Source: an uncultured Eubacteriales bacterium
Lineage (GTDB): Bacteria > Bacillota > Clostridia > Oscillospirales > Oscillospiraceae
Direction: 5' to 3'
Length of the DNA: 25,790 bases
Assembly: GCA_900313295.1 (NCBI GenBank)
Contig: OMQS01000119.1
Coordinates: forward strand, 1-25,790
Under the pieces are notes generated by a model, which saw only the letters and a program-made list of their open reading frames with translations, searched no databases and was not told the DNA's origin. Shown here in pieces: positions 14,439 through 21,897 of this stretch. Position numbers and translations under genes: made by a program. How positions within the stretch are numbered: the stretch's first letter is position 1; every line of letters begins with the position of its first letter.

Positions 14439-15800
14439 TTATCTGCGTCTGCCCCGATAATTTCGGAAGCCGGAGCCGTTTTTTCTGCGGGAGCTGTAGC
14501 GCTTCCTGGGCCGCAGCATTTTAAACCAGACCACAAGGAAAAGCGCCAGCAGGATCACCACGATGGTGATGATTTTCACAATGGTCTTGGAGAAGAACTG
14601 CCCCAGAATATATTTACCCTGCAGGAAGCGGTTCACGCTTACGCTGTCGGCGGCCAGCAGCTTCACGGTGGCATAGGTGTAGCCGTCATAGGACAGGGTC
14701 ATCTCGCCCAGCTCCTGGCCGGCCTCGATGGGGGCGTAGGCGGTGTCGCCGTACACCGTGACCTTCCGCACCAGCATGTCGGGGGTCACGTCATTGGGCA
14801 GGAGGAAGGATACATCCTCGGCTGCGTGCACCAGTACGCCGTTCGTTTCCTTGCTCAGTGCCACCGGCACCTCCTGAATGAGATCCTCCGTGGTGAATAT
14901 GGTTTTAACGCTGAAATTATTGTAGCCCCAGTCCAGCAAAGCAGCAGAATCCACAAAGCTCATGATCTTGTTTTGGCCGTTGATGTTCTTCACGGGGCAG
15001 CCCAGCACGATGGAGATCAGGCGGCGTCCGTCCTTCACGGCGGAGGCCAACAGGCAGCGGCCGGCTTCCGGCGTGGAGCCGGTTTTCAAGCCGTCGGCAT
15101 AGTTGTAAAGATAGCCCAGCATGCGCCAATTGGAGATAAGAGCGTTGGTGGAGTGCAGCTCCCGACCTTTGGATTTGTTGGTGGCGGGCACGTTGTGAGA
15201 TTTGCTGCTGCAGATGGTGGTGAACAGCTCGTGCTTCATGGCTTCTCGGGCAATAAGATAAATATCCCATGCGGTGGAGTAGTGGTTGGGGTCATGCAGA
15301 CCGTTGGGGTTGACAAAGTGGGTGCCTTCGCAGCCCAGTTCCTTCGCCCTTTGATTCATTTTGTCCACAAAATCGGGAATGGTTCCTGCCACCGCCTCTG
15401 CAAGCACGTTGGCCGCCTCGTTGGCAGACTCAATGAGCAGGCAGTATAAAAGCTCCTCCAAGGGCATCACCTCGTCCGCCTTGATGCCCACGGTGCTGCT
15501 GTCTGCGGTGATGCTGGTGACGGCCACGTTGGAGGCGGTGATGGGCTGAGAAAGGGACAGCTCGCCTCGGTCAACGGCCTCCAGCACCAGCAGCGCTGTC
15601 ATCACCTTGGTGATGCTGGCGGGATAGGCCTTTTCCTTTTCTTTGTACCCATAGAGCACCCGATCGGCGGTCACATCTATCAGCAGGGCGTTGCGGGCGT
15701 CAAGCGTCGGTTCATCTATGGCGTAGGCACACGGCGTCAAAAAAAGAGCCGCCAGAAGAACGGATAGCAAAAAAACAGATAAAATGCGGCGAATTTTCAT
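14439..15800 (-). CDS. D-alanyl-D-alanine carboxypeptidase (DacF/PBP5 type)
   Basis: A 453-residue low-molecular-weight penicillin-binding protein that trims the terminal D-Ala from peptidoglycan stem peptides outside the membrane. ATG 15800 (minus) has GGAGAG at a normal spacer; the frame is open further upstream but without a site. A signal peptide (~1-27) precedes the peptidase S11 domain with all three motifs: SITK (Ser62, Lys65), SAN (Ser125-Asn127) and KTG (239-241). A C-terminal beta-rich domain follows, then a membrane helix (~410-435) with a basic Arg/Lys tail, giving a C-terminal anchor. It is divergent from the ComEA-like/two-component operon. DacF (sporulation) and DacA/DacB roles cannot be separated here. 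Confidence 0.9.
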   Translation of the reverse strand: MKIRRILSVFLLSVLLAALFLTPCAYAIDEPTLDARNALLIDVTADRVLYGYKEKEKAYPASITKVMTALLVLEAVDRGELSLSQPITASNVAVTSITADSSTVGIKADEVMPLEELLYCLLIESANEAANVLAEAVAGTIPDFVDKMNQRAKELGCEGTHFVNPNGLHDPNHYSTAWDIYLIAREAMKHELFTTICSSKSHNVPATNKSKGRELHSTNALISNWRMLGYLYNYADGLKTGSTPEAGRCLLASAVKDGRRLISIVLGCPVKNINGQNKIMSFVDSAALLDWGYNNFSVKTIFTTEDLIQEVPVALSKETNGVLVHAAEDVSFLLPNDVTPDMLVRKVTVYGDTAYAPIEAGQELGEMTLSYDGYTYATVKLLAADSVSVNRFLQGKYILGQFFSKTIVKIITIVVILLALFLVVWFKMLRPRKRYSSRRKNGSGFRNYRGRRR

Positions 15801-15816
15801 GGTCGTTTCTCTCCAT

Positions 15817-15828
15817 CTATGGTATAAT
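15817..15828 (+). promoter_or_regulatory. Extended -10 promoter of the ComEA-like/two-component operon
   Basis: TATGG-TATAAT, with the -10 at 15823-15828 and TG at the extended position. The -35 region is poor, as is common with extended -10 promoters. It would drive the four overlapping or tightly packed genes to 19226. Confidence 0.55.
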
Positions 15829-15838
15829 GATAAAGCAA

Positions 15839-15852
15839 TGCAGGATTCTGCA
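15839..15852. promoter_or_regulatory. Palindrome at the divergent promoter region
   Basis: The inverted repeat TGCAG-N4-CTGCA lies just after the plus-strand -10, near the expected transcription start, in the gap between two divergent genes. It could be an operator. Five-base arms are short, so chance is a real alternative. Confidence 0.3.
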
Positions 15853-15897
15853 AGTCTATTTCTTAAATTATAAGCAAAAAACAGGGTGGCGTCAACA

Positions 15898-16257
15898 GTG
15901 AAAGTCGGATTAAAACCAACCAAAACAGAATTCGTGCTTCTGCTGCTGGCAGTTTTGTTTGCAGGCGCCATGCTTCTGCTCAGAGGTTCCGGAGCTTCCG
16001 AAAGCGGCTGGCAGGTCAAGCCGGAACGGAACACGAAGATCGAGCAGGAGCTCAAGCCTGTGAACATCAACACCGCCACGGAGGAGGAGCTTATTGCCGT
16101 GGAGGGCATCGGACCCGCGTTGGCGCAGCGCATCGTGACCTATCGGGAGGAGCACGGCTCCTTTGCCTCCATCGAAGAGCTGGACAATGTAAAGGGTATC
16201 GGCATGAGCCTTATCGAGAATATACGCTATCTTATCTGCACGGAGGATACACCATGA
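15898..16257 (+). CDS. ComEA-like membrane-anchored helix-hairpin-helix protein
   Basis: About 119 residues from GTG 15898 (GGGTGG at 15884-15889, 8-base spacer); GTG 15886 would add four residues. One membrane helix near the N-terminus (FVLLLLAVLFAGAMLLL) is followed by a ~30-residue linker and a ComEA-type double HhH domain: VNINTATEEELIAVEGIGPA, then ASIEELDNVKGIG. ComEA binds incoming DNA at the surface during transformation. This copy has only anchor plus HhH and no comEB/comEC beside it. It overlaps the response regulator start by four bases (ATGA), so it is translationally coupled to the two-component system. A competence role is not shown. Confidence 0.82.
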   Translation: MKVGLKPTKTEFVLLLLAVLFAGAMLLLRGSGASESGWQVKPERNTKIEQELKPVNINTATEEELIAVEGIGPALAQRIVTYREEHGSFASIEELDNVKGIGMSLIENIRYLICTEDTP

Positions 16258-16955
16258 AAATACTGGTCGTTGACGATGAAAAGCTGCTTGTAAAGGGGAT
16301 CACCTTTAACCTGCAGAACGAGGGCTACGAGGTGGAGGCCGCTTACGACGGCATATCTGCCGTGGAGCTGGTGCGGCGAGGGGACTTCGATCTTGTCATT
16401 CTGGACTGGATGATGCCCGAAAAATCCGGCAGCGAGGCGTGCATGGAGATCCGCACCTTTTCCGACGTGCCGGTCATCATGCTCACCGCCAAAAGTGAGG
16501 ACAGCGACAAGATCATGGGCTTTGCCTGCGGGGCGGATGATTATGTGACCAAACCCTTTAACATCATGGAGCTGAAGGCGCGCATCCGTGCGCTGCTGCG
16601 CCGCTCCGCCGGAAATAAGCGTAAAGAGCAGGAGAGCAGCCGGCTCCGCTGCGGCGATTTCACGCTGGATATGAGCCAGCGGGTGGCGCTGCGGGGAGGG
16701 CGCGTGGTGGATCTCACGGCCAAGGAATACGACCTGCTGGAGATATTAATGAAGAACGTCCGCCATGTCTTCAGCCGCGAAAAGCTCATGGATCAGGTGT
16801 GGGGGTACACCTACGCCGGAGACTACCGCACGGTGGACGTGCATATCCGCCGCCTGCGGGAGAAGCTGGAGCCGGATCCGGCGCAGCCGAAGTACATTAT
16901 GACCAAGTGGGGAGTGGGGTACTATTTTCAGGATGAAGAGCAGTCTGCAATTTAA
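16254..16955 (+). CDS. OmpR/PhoB-family response regulator (second system)
   Basis: A 233-residue regulator beginning at ATG 16254. The receiver domain has VVDDE (5-9), phospho-acceptor Asp51 in VILDWMMPEKSG, Thr78 and Lys100 in VTKPFN. The winged-helix output domain carries LTAKEYDLLEILM and GDYRTVDVHIRRLREKLE. It is close in layout to PhoP/WalR/ResD-type regulators. It overlaps the upstream ComEA-like gene by four bases and the downstream kinase gene by 23 bases, so the whole unit is probably one transcript. The regulon is not visible, but the divergent carboxypeptidase gene and downstream lipoprotein suggest envelope functions. Confidence 0.9.
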   Translation: MKILVVDDEKLLVKGITFNLQNEGYEVEAAYDGISAVELVRRGDFDLVILDWMMPEKSGSEACMEIRTFSDVPVIMLTAKSEDSDKIMGFACGADDYVTKPFNIMELKARIRALLRRSAGNKRKEQESSRLRCGDFTLDMSQRVALRGGRVVDLTAKEYDLLEILMKNVRHVFSREKLMDQVWGYTYAGDYRTVDVHIRRLREKLEPDPAQPKYIMTKWGVGYYFQDEEQSAI

Positions 16956-18333
16956 GATCGGCCTGAGCTACCTGTCCATCATTGCCGCCGTTCTGATCAT
17001 TTTGAATACCTATCCGCTCATCGAGTCGCAGAACCTTGTGTTTCACTCCAAGGAAACCACCCTCAACAGCAGCGTAAAGGTCATCGGCTCGGCGCTGTCG
17101 GGGCTGAATACTCTGACGGAGAGCAATGTGGAGAAGGCGCTGTCGGGGCTGGAAGAAACGGGCGTGAGCCGCGTGCTGGTCACGGACACGGCCGGCCGCG
17201 TGCTCTATGACAGCCGCCGGCAGGAGAACGCCCGAGGGCAGTACGCCTTTTACACCGAGATCGTCCAGGCGCTGGAGGGCAACGACGCCTTTTACTGCGG
17301 CTATGACGGGGAGGCATTTTTAAGCCGTGGGGCGGCGCCGGTGGTGTACCGCAGCCAGATCATCGGCGTTGTATACGCCTATCAATATGACGCCCAGCAG
17401 GGCACGCTGCTGCGGGAATTGCAGAAGAACTTAATGACCATTTCCATTGTGGCGGCGGTGTTTGCCATCGGCGTCAGCTTTCTGCTCTCGCGGATGTTCA
17501 CCCGCCGCATCAGCCGCCTGCTGCAGGCCATCCGCACGGTGCGTGAGGGGTCTTACAGCCACCGCGCCCAGATAAGCGGCTCCGATGAGATCGCCCAGAT
17601 CGCCGGCGAATTCAACAGCCTGACCGGCCGCCTGCAGACGACGGAGGAGGCCAGACGCCGCTTCGTGTCCGATGCCTCCCATGAGATGAAAACGCCCCTG
17701 GCCGGCATCAAGCTGCTGACGGATTCCATTTTGCAGACGGAAAACATTGATCCGGAGACCACCCGCGAGTTCGTGTCGGACATCGGCGACGAGGCCAGCC
17801 GTCTGGAGCGCATCACAGAAGACCTCCTTCGTTTGACGCGGCTGGACAGCGGTGCCATAGATCCGGCGGTGCGTGTGGAGGTGAAACCTGTTCTCGAGCG
17901 CGCTTCCCGCATGCTCCAGCCCGTGGCAAAGGAGCGTGGCGTGGCGCTGCGCTGTCAGGCGGATGCAGCCGCTGCCGTGCTGGCCACCTCAGGCGATGTC
18001 CATCAAATCTTATATAATCTCATGGAAAACGGCGTGAAATACACCCCCGCCGGAGGCTTTGTCCATGCTACCGTATCGGTGCGGGAGGGGCAAGTCATCA
18101 TATCCGTGGAGGATAACGGCATCGGGATCCCTCCGGAGGATATGCCTCATATTTTTGAGCGATTCTATCGGGTGGACAAGGCTCGCTCCCGTCAGATCGG
18201 CGGCACGGGGCTTGGCCTGAGCATCGTGGGCGACACGGTGCAGCGTCGGAGTGGTGAGATCACCGTGTCCCCCCGCGTAGGCGGTGGCACGGTGTTCACG
18301 GTGCGCTTTCCCCAAGCGGAGGTGACGGCATGA
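16933..18333 (+). CDS. Sensor histidine kinase with HAMP domain (second system)
   Basis: A 466-residue membrane kinase, starting at ATG 16933 inside the regulator gene. Order: membrane helix (~8-28), extracytoplasmic sensor (~30-160), second helix (~163-185), HAMP (~185-238; RRISRLLQAIRTVREGSY), HisKA with His250 in DASHEMKTPLAGIKLL, and an ATPase domain with N box NLMENGVKYT, G1 EDNGIGIPP and G2 GGTGLGLSIVG. No PAS domain is evident, unlike the kinase at 8259. It ends overlapping the GerMN lipoprotein start (ATGA). The start lacks a strong ribosome site, consistent with coupling from the regulator. Confidence 0.88.
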   Translation: MKSSLQFKIGLSYLSIIAAVLIILNTYPLIESQNLVFHSKETTLNSSVKVIGSALSGLNTLTESNVEKALSGLEETGVSRVLVTDTAGRVLYDSRRQENARGQYAFYTEIVQALEGNDAFYCGYDGEAFLSRGAAPVVYRSQIIGVVYAYQYDAQQGTLLRELQKNLMTISIVAAVFAIGVSFLLSRMFTRRISRLLQAIRTVREGSYSHRAQISGSDEIAQIAGEFNSLTGRLQTTEEARRRFVSDASHEMKTPLAGIKLLTDSILQTENIDPETTREFVSDIGDEASRLERITEDLLRLTRLDSGAIDPAVRVEVKPVLERASRMLQPVAKERGVALRCQADAAAAVLATSGDVHQILYNLMENGVKYTPAGGFVHATVSVREGQVIISVEDNGIGIPPEDMPHIFERFYRVDKARSRQIGGTGLGLSIVGDTVQRRSGEITVSPRVGGGTVFTVRFPQAEVTA

Positions 18334-19226
18334 GCAGAAAACGGATCGTCTGCGCGCTGCTTATGTTGGCGCTTTTGCTGACGGGCTGCGCGAAAAGTCA
18401 GGAGGAAAAATGGGAGCTGCGCCTTTTCTATCCGGCGCCGGAGTACGAGGCCGGCGGCGATGTGCTGCACTCCCAGGCCGTGGACTGGTCGCAGCAGGAG
18501 GGGAAAGAGGCCGCGGAGCAGGTAAAGCAGGTCGTGTCGCTGCTGCTGAACAAGGACGGGAGCATGGATTTCCCCTCGCCCTTGCCGCAGGGAACGGAGC
18601 TTTTGCGCTGCTCGGTGTCCGGCGGCATAGCAACGCTGGATTTTTCCGCCGCATATCGCCGCCTGTCGGGATTTGACCTCACGGTGGCCAACTACTGCAT
18701 CACCCTCTCGGCTTCCCAGATCCCCAGTGTCCGCTGGATCCAGCTGCTGGTGGAGGGGCAGCCCCTCCCGACCCGTGAATCGGAGTATCTGACCACCGGA
18801 GACGTGCTGCTCACCAGCTCCGAGGATGTGGTGAAGGCGGTTCCGGTGACGCTGTATTTCCCCGATGCGGAGGGCGTTCTGCAGCCGGAGCGGCGGGAGC
18901 TGCTGATCTATGAAGGGGAAAACCGCCCCCTGCGGGTGACGGAGGCTCTGCTGGAGGGGCCGCAGGAGGAAACCCTGCAAAAGCTCCTGCCGGAGGGCGT
19001 GGAGGTAGCCGGCGCGTGGATGGACGGCGACATCTGCTGCCTGAATTTTTCTTTTGCAAGCTATCGGAAGCTCTGCGAGGCCGAGGTGGATCAGGCGCTT
19101 GTGGTGCGCGGGCTGGTGCAGTCCCTGTGCTCGCTGAGCGAGGTGCAGCGCGTCCAGTTCCTTGTGGACGGCGCCTACAGGAATATGCTGGGCACAGTGA
19201 ATATCTATCTCCCGCTTTCGCCGTAA
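18330..19226 (+). CDS. GerMN-domain lipoprotein
   Basis: A 298-residue exported lipoprotein: signal peptide ending LTGC (Cys20), then two GerMN-like repeats, roughly residues 50-160 (VKQVVSLLLN; CSVSGGIATLDFS; ITLSASQIPSVRWIQLLVEG) and 170-295 (RVTEALLEGP; CLNFSFASY; VQSLCSLSEVQRVQFLVDG). GerMN is found in the Bacillus germination/sporulation protein GerM and in the actinobacterial lipoprotein LpqB. Its start overlaps the kinase stop as ATGA, so it is made with the kinase. Inferred role: an extracytoplasmic partner of the sensor kinase or an envelope/spore assembly protein. A terminator follows immediately. Confidence 0.87.
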   Translation: MSRKRIVCALLMLALLLTGCAKSQEEKWELRLFYPAPEYEAGGDVLHSQAVDWSQQEGKEAAEQVKQVVSLLLNKDGSMDFPSPLPQGTELLRCSVSGGIATLDFSAAYRRLSGFDLTVANYCITLSASQIPSVRWIQLLVEGQPLPTRESEYLTTGDVLLTSSEDVVKAVPVTLYFPDAEGVLQPERRELLIYEGENRPLRVTEALLEGPQEETLQKLLPEGVEVAGAWMDGDICCLNFSFASYRKLCEAEVDQALVVRGLVQSLCSLSEVQRVQFLVDGAYRNMLGTVNIYLPLSP

Positions 19227-19270
19227 AAATACAGGGTGCCGGCAGCCAAACGCCGGCACCCTGTATTTTA
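19226..19270 (+). terminator. Bidirectional terminator after the GerMN gene
   Basis: The long perfect stem AATACAGGGTGCCGGC / GCCGGCACCCTGTATT with an eight-base loop has A and T runs either side. It closes the plus-strand operon and overlaps the stop codon of the minus-strand four-cysteine gene. Confidence 0.9.
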
Positions 19271-19441
19271 TTGCTTTCTCGCGGTGATATATTCGTCCCC
19301 CGGCCGCCAGTAGGGGCAGCTGTCCGCGCGGGCGGAGAGAAAGCGCACCATCTCGTCCTCGTCCAGATCCATCTCGCAGATGTAGTCGTCGTACTCCTCG
19401 TCATAGGAGTAGTAGACGCAGCTTTCGCATTTTCCGCCCAT
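19268..19441 (-). CDS. Four-cysteine 57-residue protein (resembles DUF6472)
   Basis: A 57-residue minus-strand gene, ATG 19441 to TAA 19268, with the strong site GGGAGGTG six bases before the start. The protein begins MGGKCESCVYY and has Cys5, Cys8, Cys22 (YICEMDLDEDEMVRFL) and Cys42 (SCPYWRPGDEY), with many Asp, Glu and Tyr residues. The CxxC...C...CPY pattern resembles a small clostridial family I recall as DUF6472, of unknown function. The cysteines suggest a metal site, which is inferred. It ends in the shared terminator. At 174 bases it is easily missed by length cut-offs, but the start signal and family-like pattern support it. Confidence 0.78.
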   Translation of the reverse strand: MGGKCESCVYYSYDEEYDDYICEMDLDEDEMVRFLSARADSCPYWRPGDEYITARKQ

Positions 19442-19565
19442 CGGCGCACCTCCCTCGGCGTTTTTATTTCTGTGCTATTATAGTTCTCCGCCTTGTGTTC
19501 GTCAATCGCCGACCGGTGATTTGAGAAATATTTTTCTGATTTCGGGAAAAATTCAAAGAAATGTA

Positions 19566-19594
19566 ATGACTTTTCCCTGTCTATCGGCTACAAT
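19566..19594 (+). promoter_or_regulatory. Putative promoter of the rhomboid-like gene
   Basis: ATGACT (19566-19571), 17 bases, TACAAT (19589-19594), 32 bases before the TTG start. The -35 is a 4/6 match and the -10 a 5/6 match. The rest of the 19442-19626 gap is AT-rich with nothing else evident. Confidence 0.4.
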
Positions 19595-19626
19595 AAGGCG
19601 AATGAATCGAACAGGAGGAGTTCCTT

Positions 19627-20502
19627 TTGAAAAAAATTTATGACGCGGTGGAGCGCTTCTGCGCCCGCCATCCCCGCTTCGGCATCCCCAACCTCATGCG
19701 CTACATCGTCATCGGCAACGTGGTGGTGTACTTTCTCTCCATGCTCAGCAGCAAGGCCGACGCCACGGCGCTGGACTTTCTGGTCTTTAACCTGAACGGC
19801 CTGCTCCACGGCGAGGTGTGGCGTCTGGTGACCTTCGTGTTTGTGCCGGAGTATTTCAGCCCCTTTGCGCTGATCATCTCCCTGTATTTTTACTACTGGA
19901 TCGGCTCCATCCTTGAGCGGGAATGGGGCACGGCGAAGTTCACCTTATATTATGCCGGTGGCGCCCTGCTGACGCTGCTGGGCGTGGTCATCACCAGCCT
20001 CATCACCGGCAACCATTTCCTCACGCTGGCCGGCACGGGCTATGTGAACCTGTCCATGTTCCTGGCCTTTGCGGTGCTGTTCCCCAATATGACGGTGCTG
20101 CTGTTTTTCATCATCCCCATCAAGATCAAGTGGCTGGCCATCGTCGACGGCGTCTTCTTCGCCGTTGAGATCGCTCGGTCTATTCTTGCGGGCAATGTTG
20201 TGGGCATCATCACGCCTGTGCTGGCGCTGCTGAACTTTGCCATTTTTATTACGCCCCATGTGCGCTACCTGCGCCAGAAAACGCAGTACCGCCATTCTCC
20301 CGGCGTCGTGAACTTCCGCCGCACGGTGCATCAGGCGCAGCAGCAACAGCAAAAGGCGCCCTATCACCACAAGTGCGCCGTCTGCGGCCGCACGGACACG
20401 GACTATCCCGACCTGCAGTTCCGCTATTGCAGCAAGTGCGCCGGCTACCACTGCTTCTGTCAGGATCATATCTTCTCCCATGTCCACTTCACGGAGGAGT
20501 GA
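19627..20502 (+). CDS. Rhomboid-like membrane protein lacking catalytic residues, with Cys/His-rich tail
   Basis: A 291-residue protein starting at TTG 19627, 8 bases after AGGAGG (19611-19618 region); the next in-frame ATG is 24 codons in and has no site. Residues ~25-215 follow the rhomboid fold (GEVWRLVTFVFVP; LEREWGTAKFTLYYAGG; FLAFAVLFPNM). However, the catalytic GxSG position reads AGTG (Thr137), and no HxxG is seen in the last helix, so protease activity is unlikely. After a Gln-rich linker (238-242), the last ~45 residues hold Cys250, 253, 268, 271, 276 and 278 plus several His, a likely zinc-binding module. obg follows 61 bases later from its own promoter. Function unknown. Confidence 0.8.
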   Translation: MKKIYDAVERFCARHPRFGIPNLMRYIVIGNVVVYFLSMLSSKADATALDFLVFNLNGLLHGEVWRLVTFVFVPEYFSPFALIISLYFYYWIGSILEREWGTAKFTLYYAGGALLTLLGVVITSLITGNHFLTLAGTGYVNLSMFLAFAVLFPNMTVLLFFIIPIKIKWLAIVDGVFFAVEIARSILAGNVVGIITPVLALLNFAIFITPHVRYLRQKTQYRHSPGVVNFRRTVHQAQQQQQKAPYHHKCAVCGRTDTDYPDLQFRYCSKCAGYHCFCQDHIFSHVHFTEE

Positions 20503-20504
20503 GC

Positions 20505-20533
20505 TTGACGGACAGGCCGTTTTTCGGTAAAAT
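20505..20533 (+). promoter_or_regulatory. Sigma-A promoter of obg
   Basis: TTGACG (20505-20510), 17-base spacer, TAAAAT (20528-20533), beginning just after the rhomboid-like gene's stop and 31 bases ahead of the obg start. Confidence 0.75.
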
Positions 20534-20563
20534 AGAGTAAATTAAGCAGCGAGGTATGATCGT

Positions 20564-21844
20564 ATGGCAAACGGATTCATTGATAAGGCGCGCATAACCG
20601 TTCGAGCCGGCAACGGCGGCAACGGCGCGGTGGCCTTTCATAGGGAAAAGTATATTGCGGCCGGCGGCCCCGACGGCGGCGACGGCGGCGACGGCGGCAG
20701 CATCATCGTGCAGGTGGACGACAATATGTCCACCCTTATGGACTTTCGCTATAAGCGCAAATATGTAGCCGGTAACGGCGTAGACGGGCAGGGCGGCCGC
20801 AAGAGCGGCAAGGACGGCGAGAGCCTCACCATCCGTGTCCCCCGGGGCACGCTGATCCGTGATGCCGAAACCGGCGAAATTATCAAGGATATGTCCGACA
20901 AGGAGCCTTTTGTCCTCTGCAAAGGCGGCCGAGGCGGCTGGGGCAACCAGCATTTTGCCACGCCCACCCGTCAGGTGCCCCGCTTTGCCAAGGCAGGCCT
21001 TCCCGGCGAGAGTCACGATGTGATTTTGGAGCTGAAGCTGCTGGCGGATGTGGGTCTTGTGGGCTTTCCCAACGTGGGCAAGTCCACGCTTCTGAGTGTT
21101 GTCAGCAAGGCGCACCCCAAGATCGCCAACTACCACTTCACCACCCTCTATCCGAATCTGGGGGTTGTGTATGTGGACGACGGTGTCAGCTTCGTCATGG
21201 CGGATATCCCCGGCATCATCGAGGGTGCCAGTGAGGGTGCGGGTCTGGGACATGATTTCCTGCGGCATGTCGACCGCTGTCGCCTGCTGGTGCATCTGGT
21301 GGATGTGTCCGGCAGCGAGGGGCGCGACCCTGTGGCGGATTTTGACGCCATCAATGAAGAACTGAAAAATTATTCTCCCGAGCTTGCCAAGCGCCCGCAG
21401 ATCGTGGTGGGCAACAAGACCGACCTTTTGCAGGAGCCTGAGAAGCTGGAGGAGCTGAAGGCTCATGTGGAGGAAGCGGGGTACACCTTTCTGGAGATGT
21501 CCGCCGCCACCCATCAGGGCACGCGGGAGCTGGTGCAGACCATCGGCCGTATGCTGATGCAGCTGCCCCCCGTGATGGTGTACGAGCCGGAGTATGTGCC
21601 CCGTCCGCCGGAGGTGGATACCTCCCAGCCCCTCAATATCCAGGTGGAGGACAACACCTGGCTGGTGGAGGGTCCTTGGCTCCAGCGGCTCATGGCCAAT
21701 ATCAACTTCTCCGATTATGAAAGCCGCATGTACTTCGACAAGATGCTCCGCCAGAGCGGCCTGTTCGACCGTCTGGAGCAGATGGGCATACAGGACGGCG
21801 ACATCGTTTCCATGTATGACCTTGAGTTTGAGTACCAGCACTAA
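20564..21844 (+). CDS. obg: Obg/CgtA GTPase
   Basis: A 426-residue GTPase involved in large ribosomal subunit assembly and stress response, the usual family length. The glycine-rich Obg fold occupies ~1-158 (NGGNGAVAFHREKY; GGDGGDGG; GGRGGWGNQHFATPTRQVP). The G domain has G1 GFPNVGKST (167-175), G3 DIPGIIEGASEGAGLGHDFL, G4 NKTD and G5-like SAATHQGT. A C-terminal OCT domain follows (~350-426; VEDNTWLVEGPWLQRLM; FDRLEQMGIQDGDIVSMYDLEF). ATG 20564 has GCGAGG about 9 bases upstream. In Bacillus, Obg is also needed for SpoIIA/SigF activation in sporulation. The gene stands alone between its promoter and a terminator. Confidence 0.97.
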   Translation: MANGFIDKARITVRAGNGGNGAVAFHREKYIAAGGPDGGDGGDGGSIIVQVDDNMSTLMDFRYKRKYVAGNGVDGQGGRKSGKDGESLTIRVPRGTLIRDAETGEIIKDMSDKEPFVLCKGGRGGWGNQHFATPTRQVPRFAKAGLPGESHDVILELKLLADVGLVGFPNVGKSTLLSVVSKAHPKIANYHFTTLYPNLGVVYVDDGVSFVMADIPGIIEGASEGAGLGHDFLRHVDRCRLLVHLVDVSGSEGRDPVADFDAINEELKNYSPELAKRPQIVVGNKTDLLQEPEKLEELKAHVEEAGYTFLEMSAATHQGTRELVQTIGRMLMQLPPVMVYEPEYVPRPPEVDTSQPLNIQVEDNTWLVEGPWLQRLMANINFSDYESRMYFDKMLRQSGLFDRLEQMGIQDGDIVSMYDLEFEYQH

Positions 21845-21856
21845 ATTTATAATAAT

Positions 21857-21893
21857 AAAAGACGCGCGGGAATTTGCCTCCCGTGCGTCTTTC
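21857..21893 (+). terminator. Terminator between obg and the SSB-like gene
   Basis: The stem AAAGACGCGCGGGA / TCCCGTGCGTCTTT with one G-T pair and a seven-base loop lies between two converging genes and ends 5 bases before the minus-strand stop. Confidence 0.8.
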
Positions 21894-21897
21894 CGTC

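Noticed and set aside
20685..20700. GGCGGCGAC-type short tandem repeat
   Set aside because: It encodes the normal glycine-rich loop of the Obg fold, so it is protein-driven rather than a DNA element.
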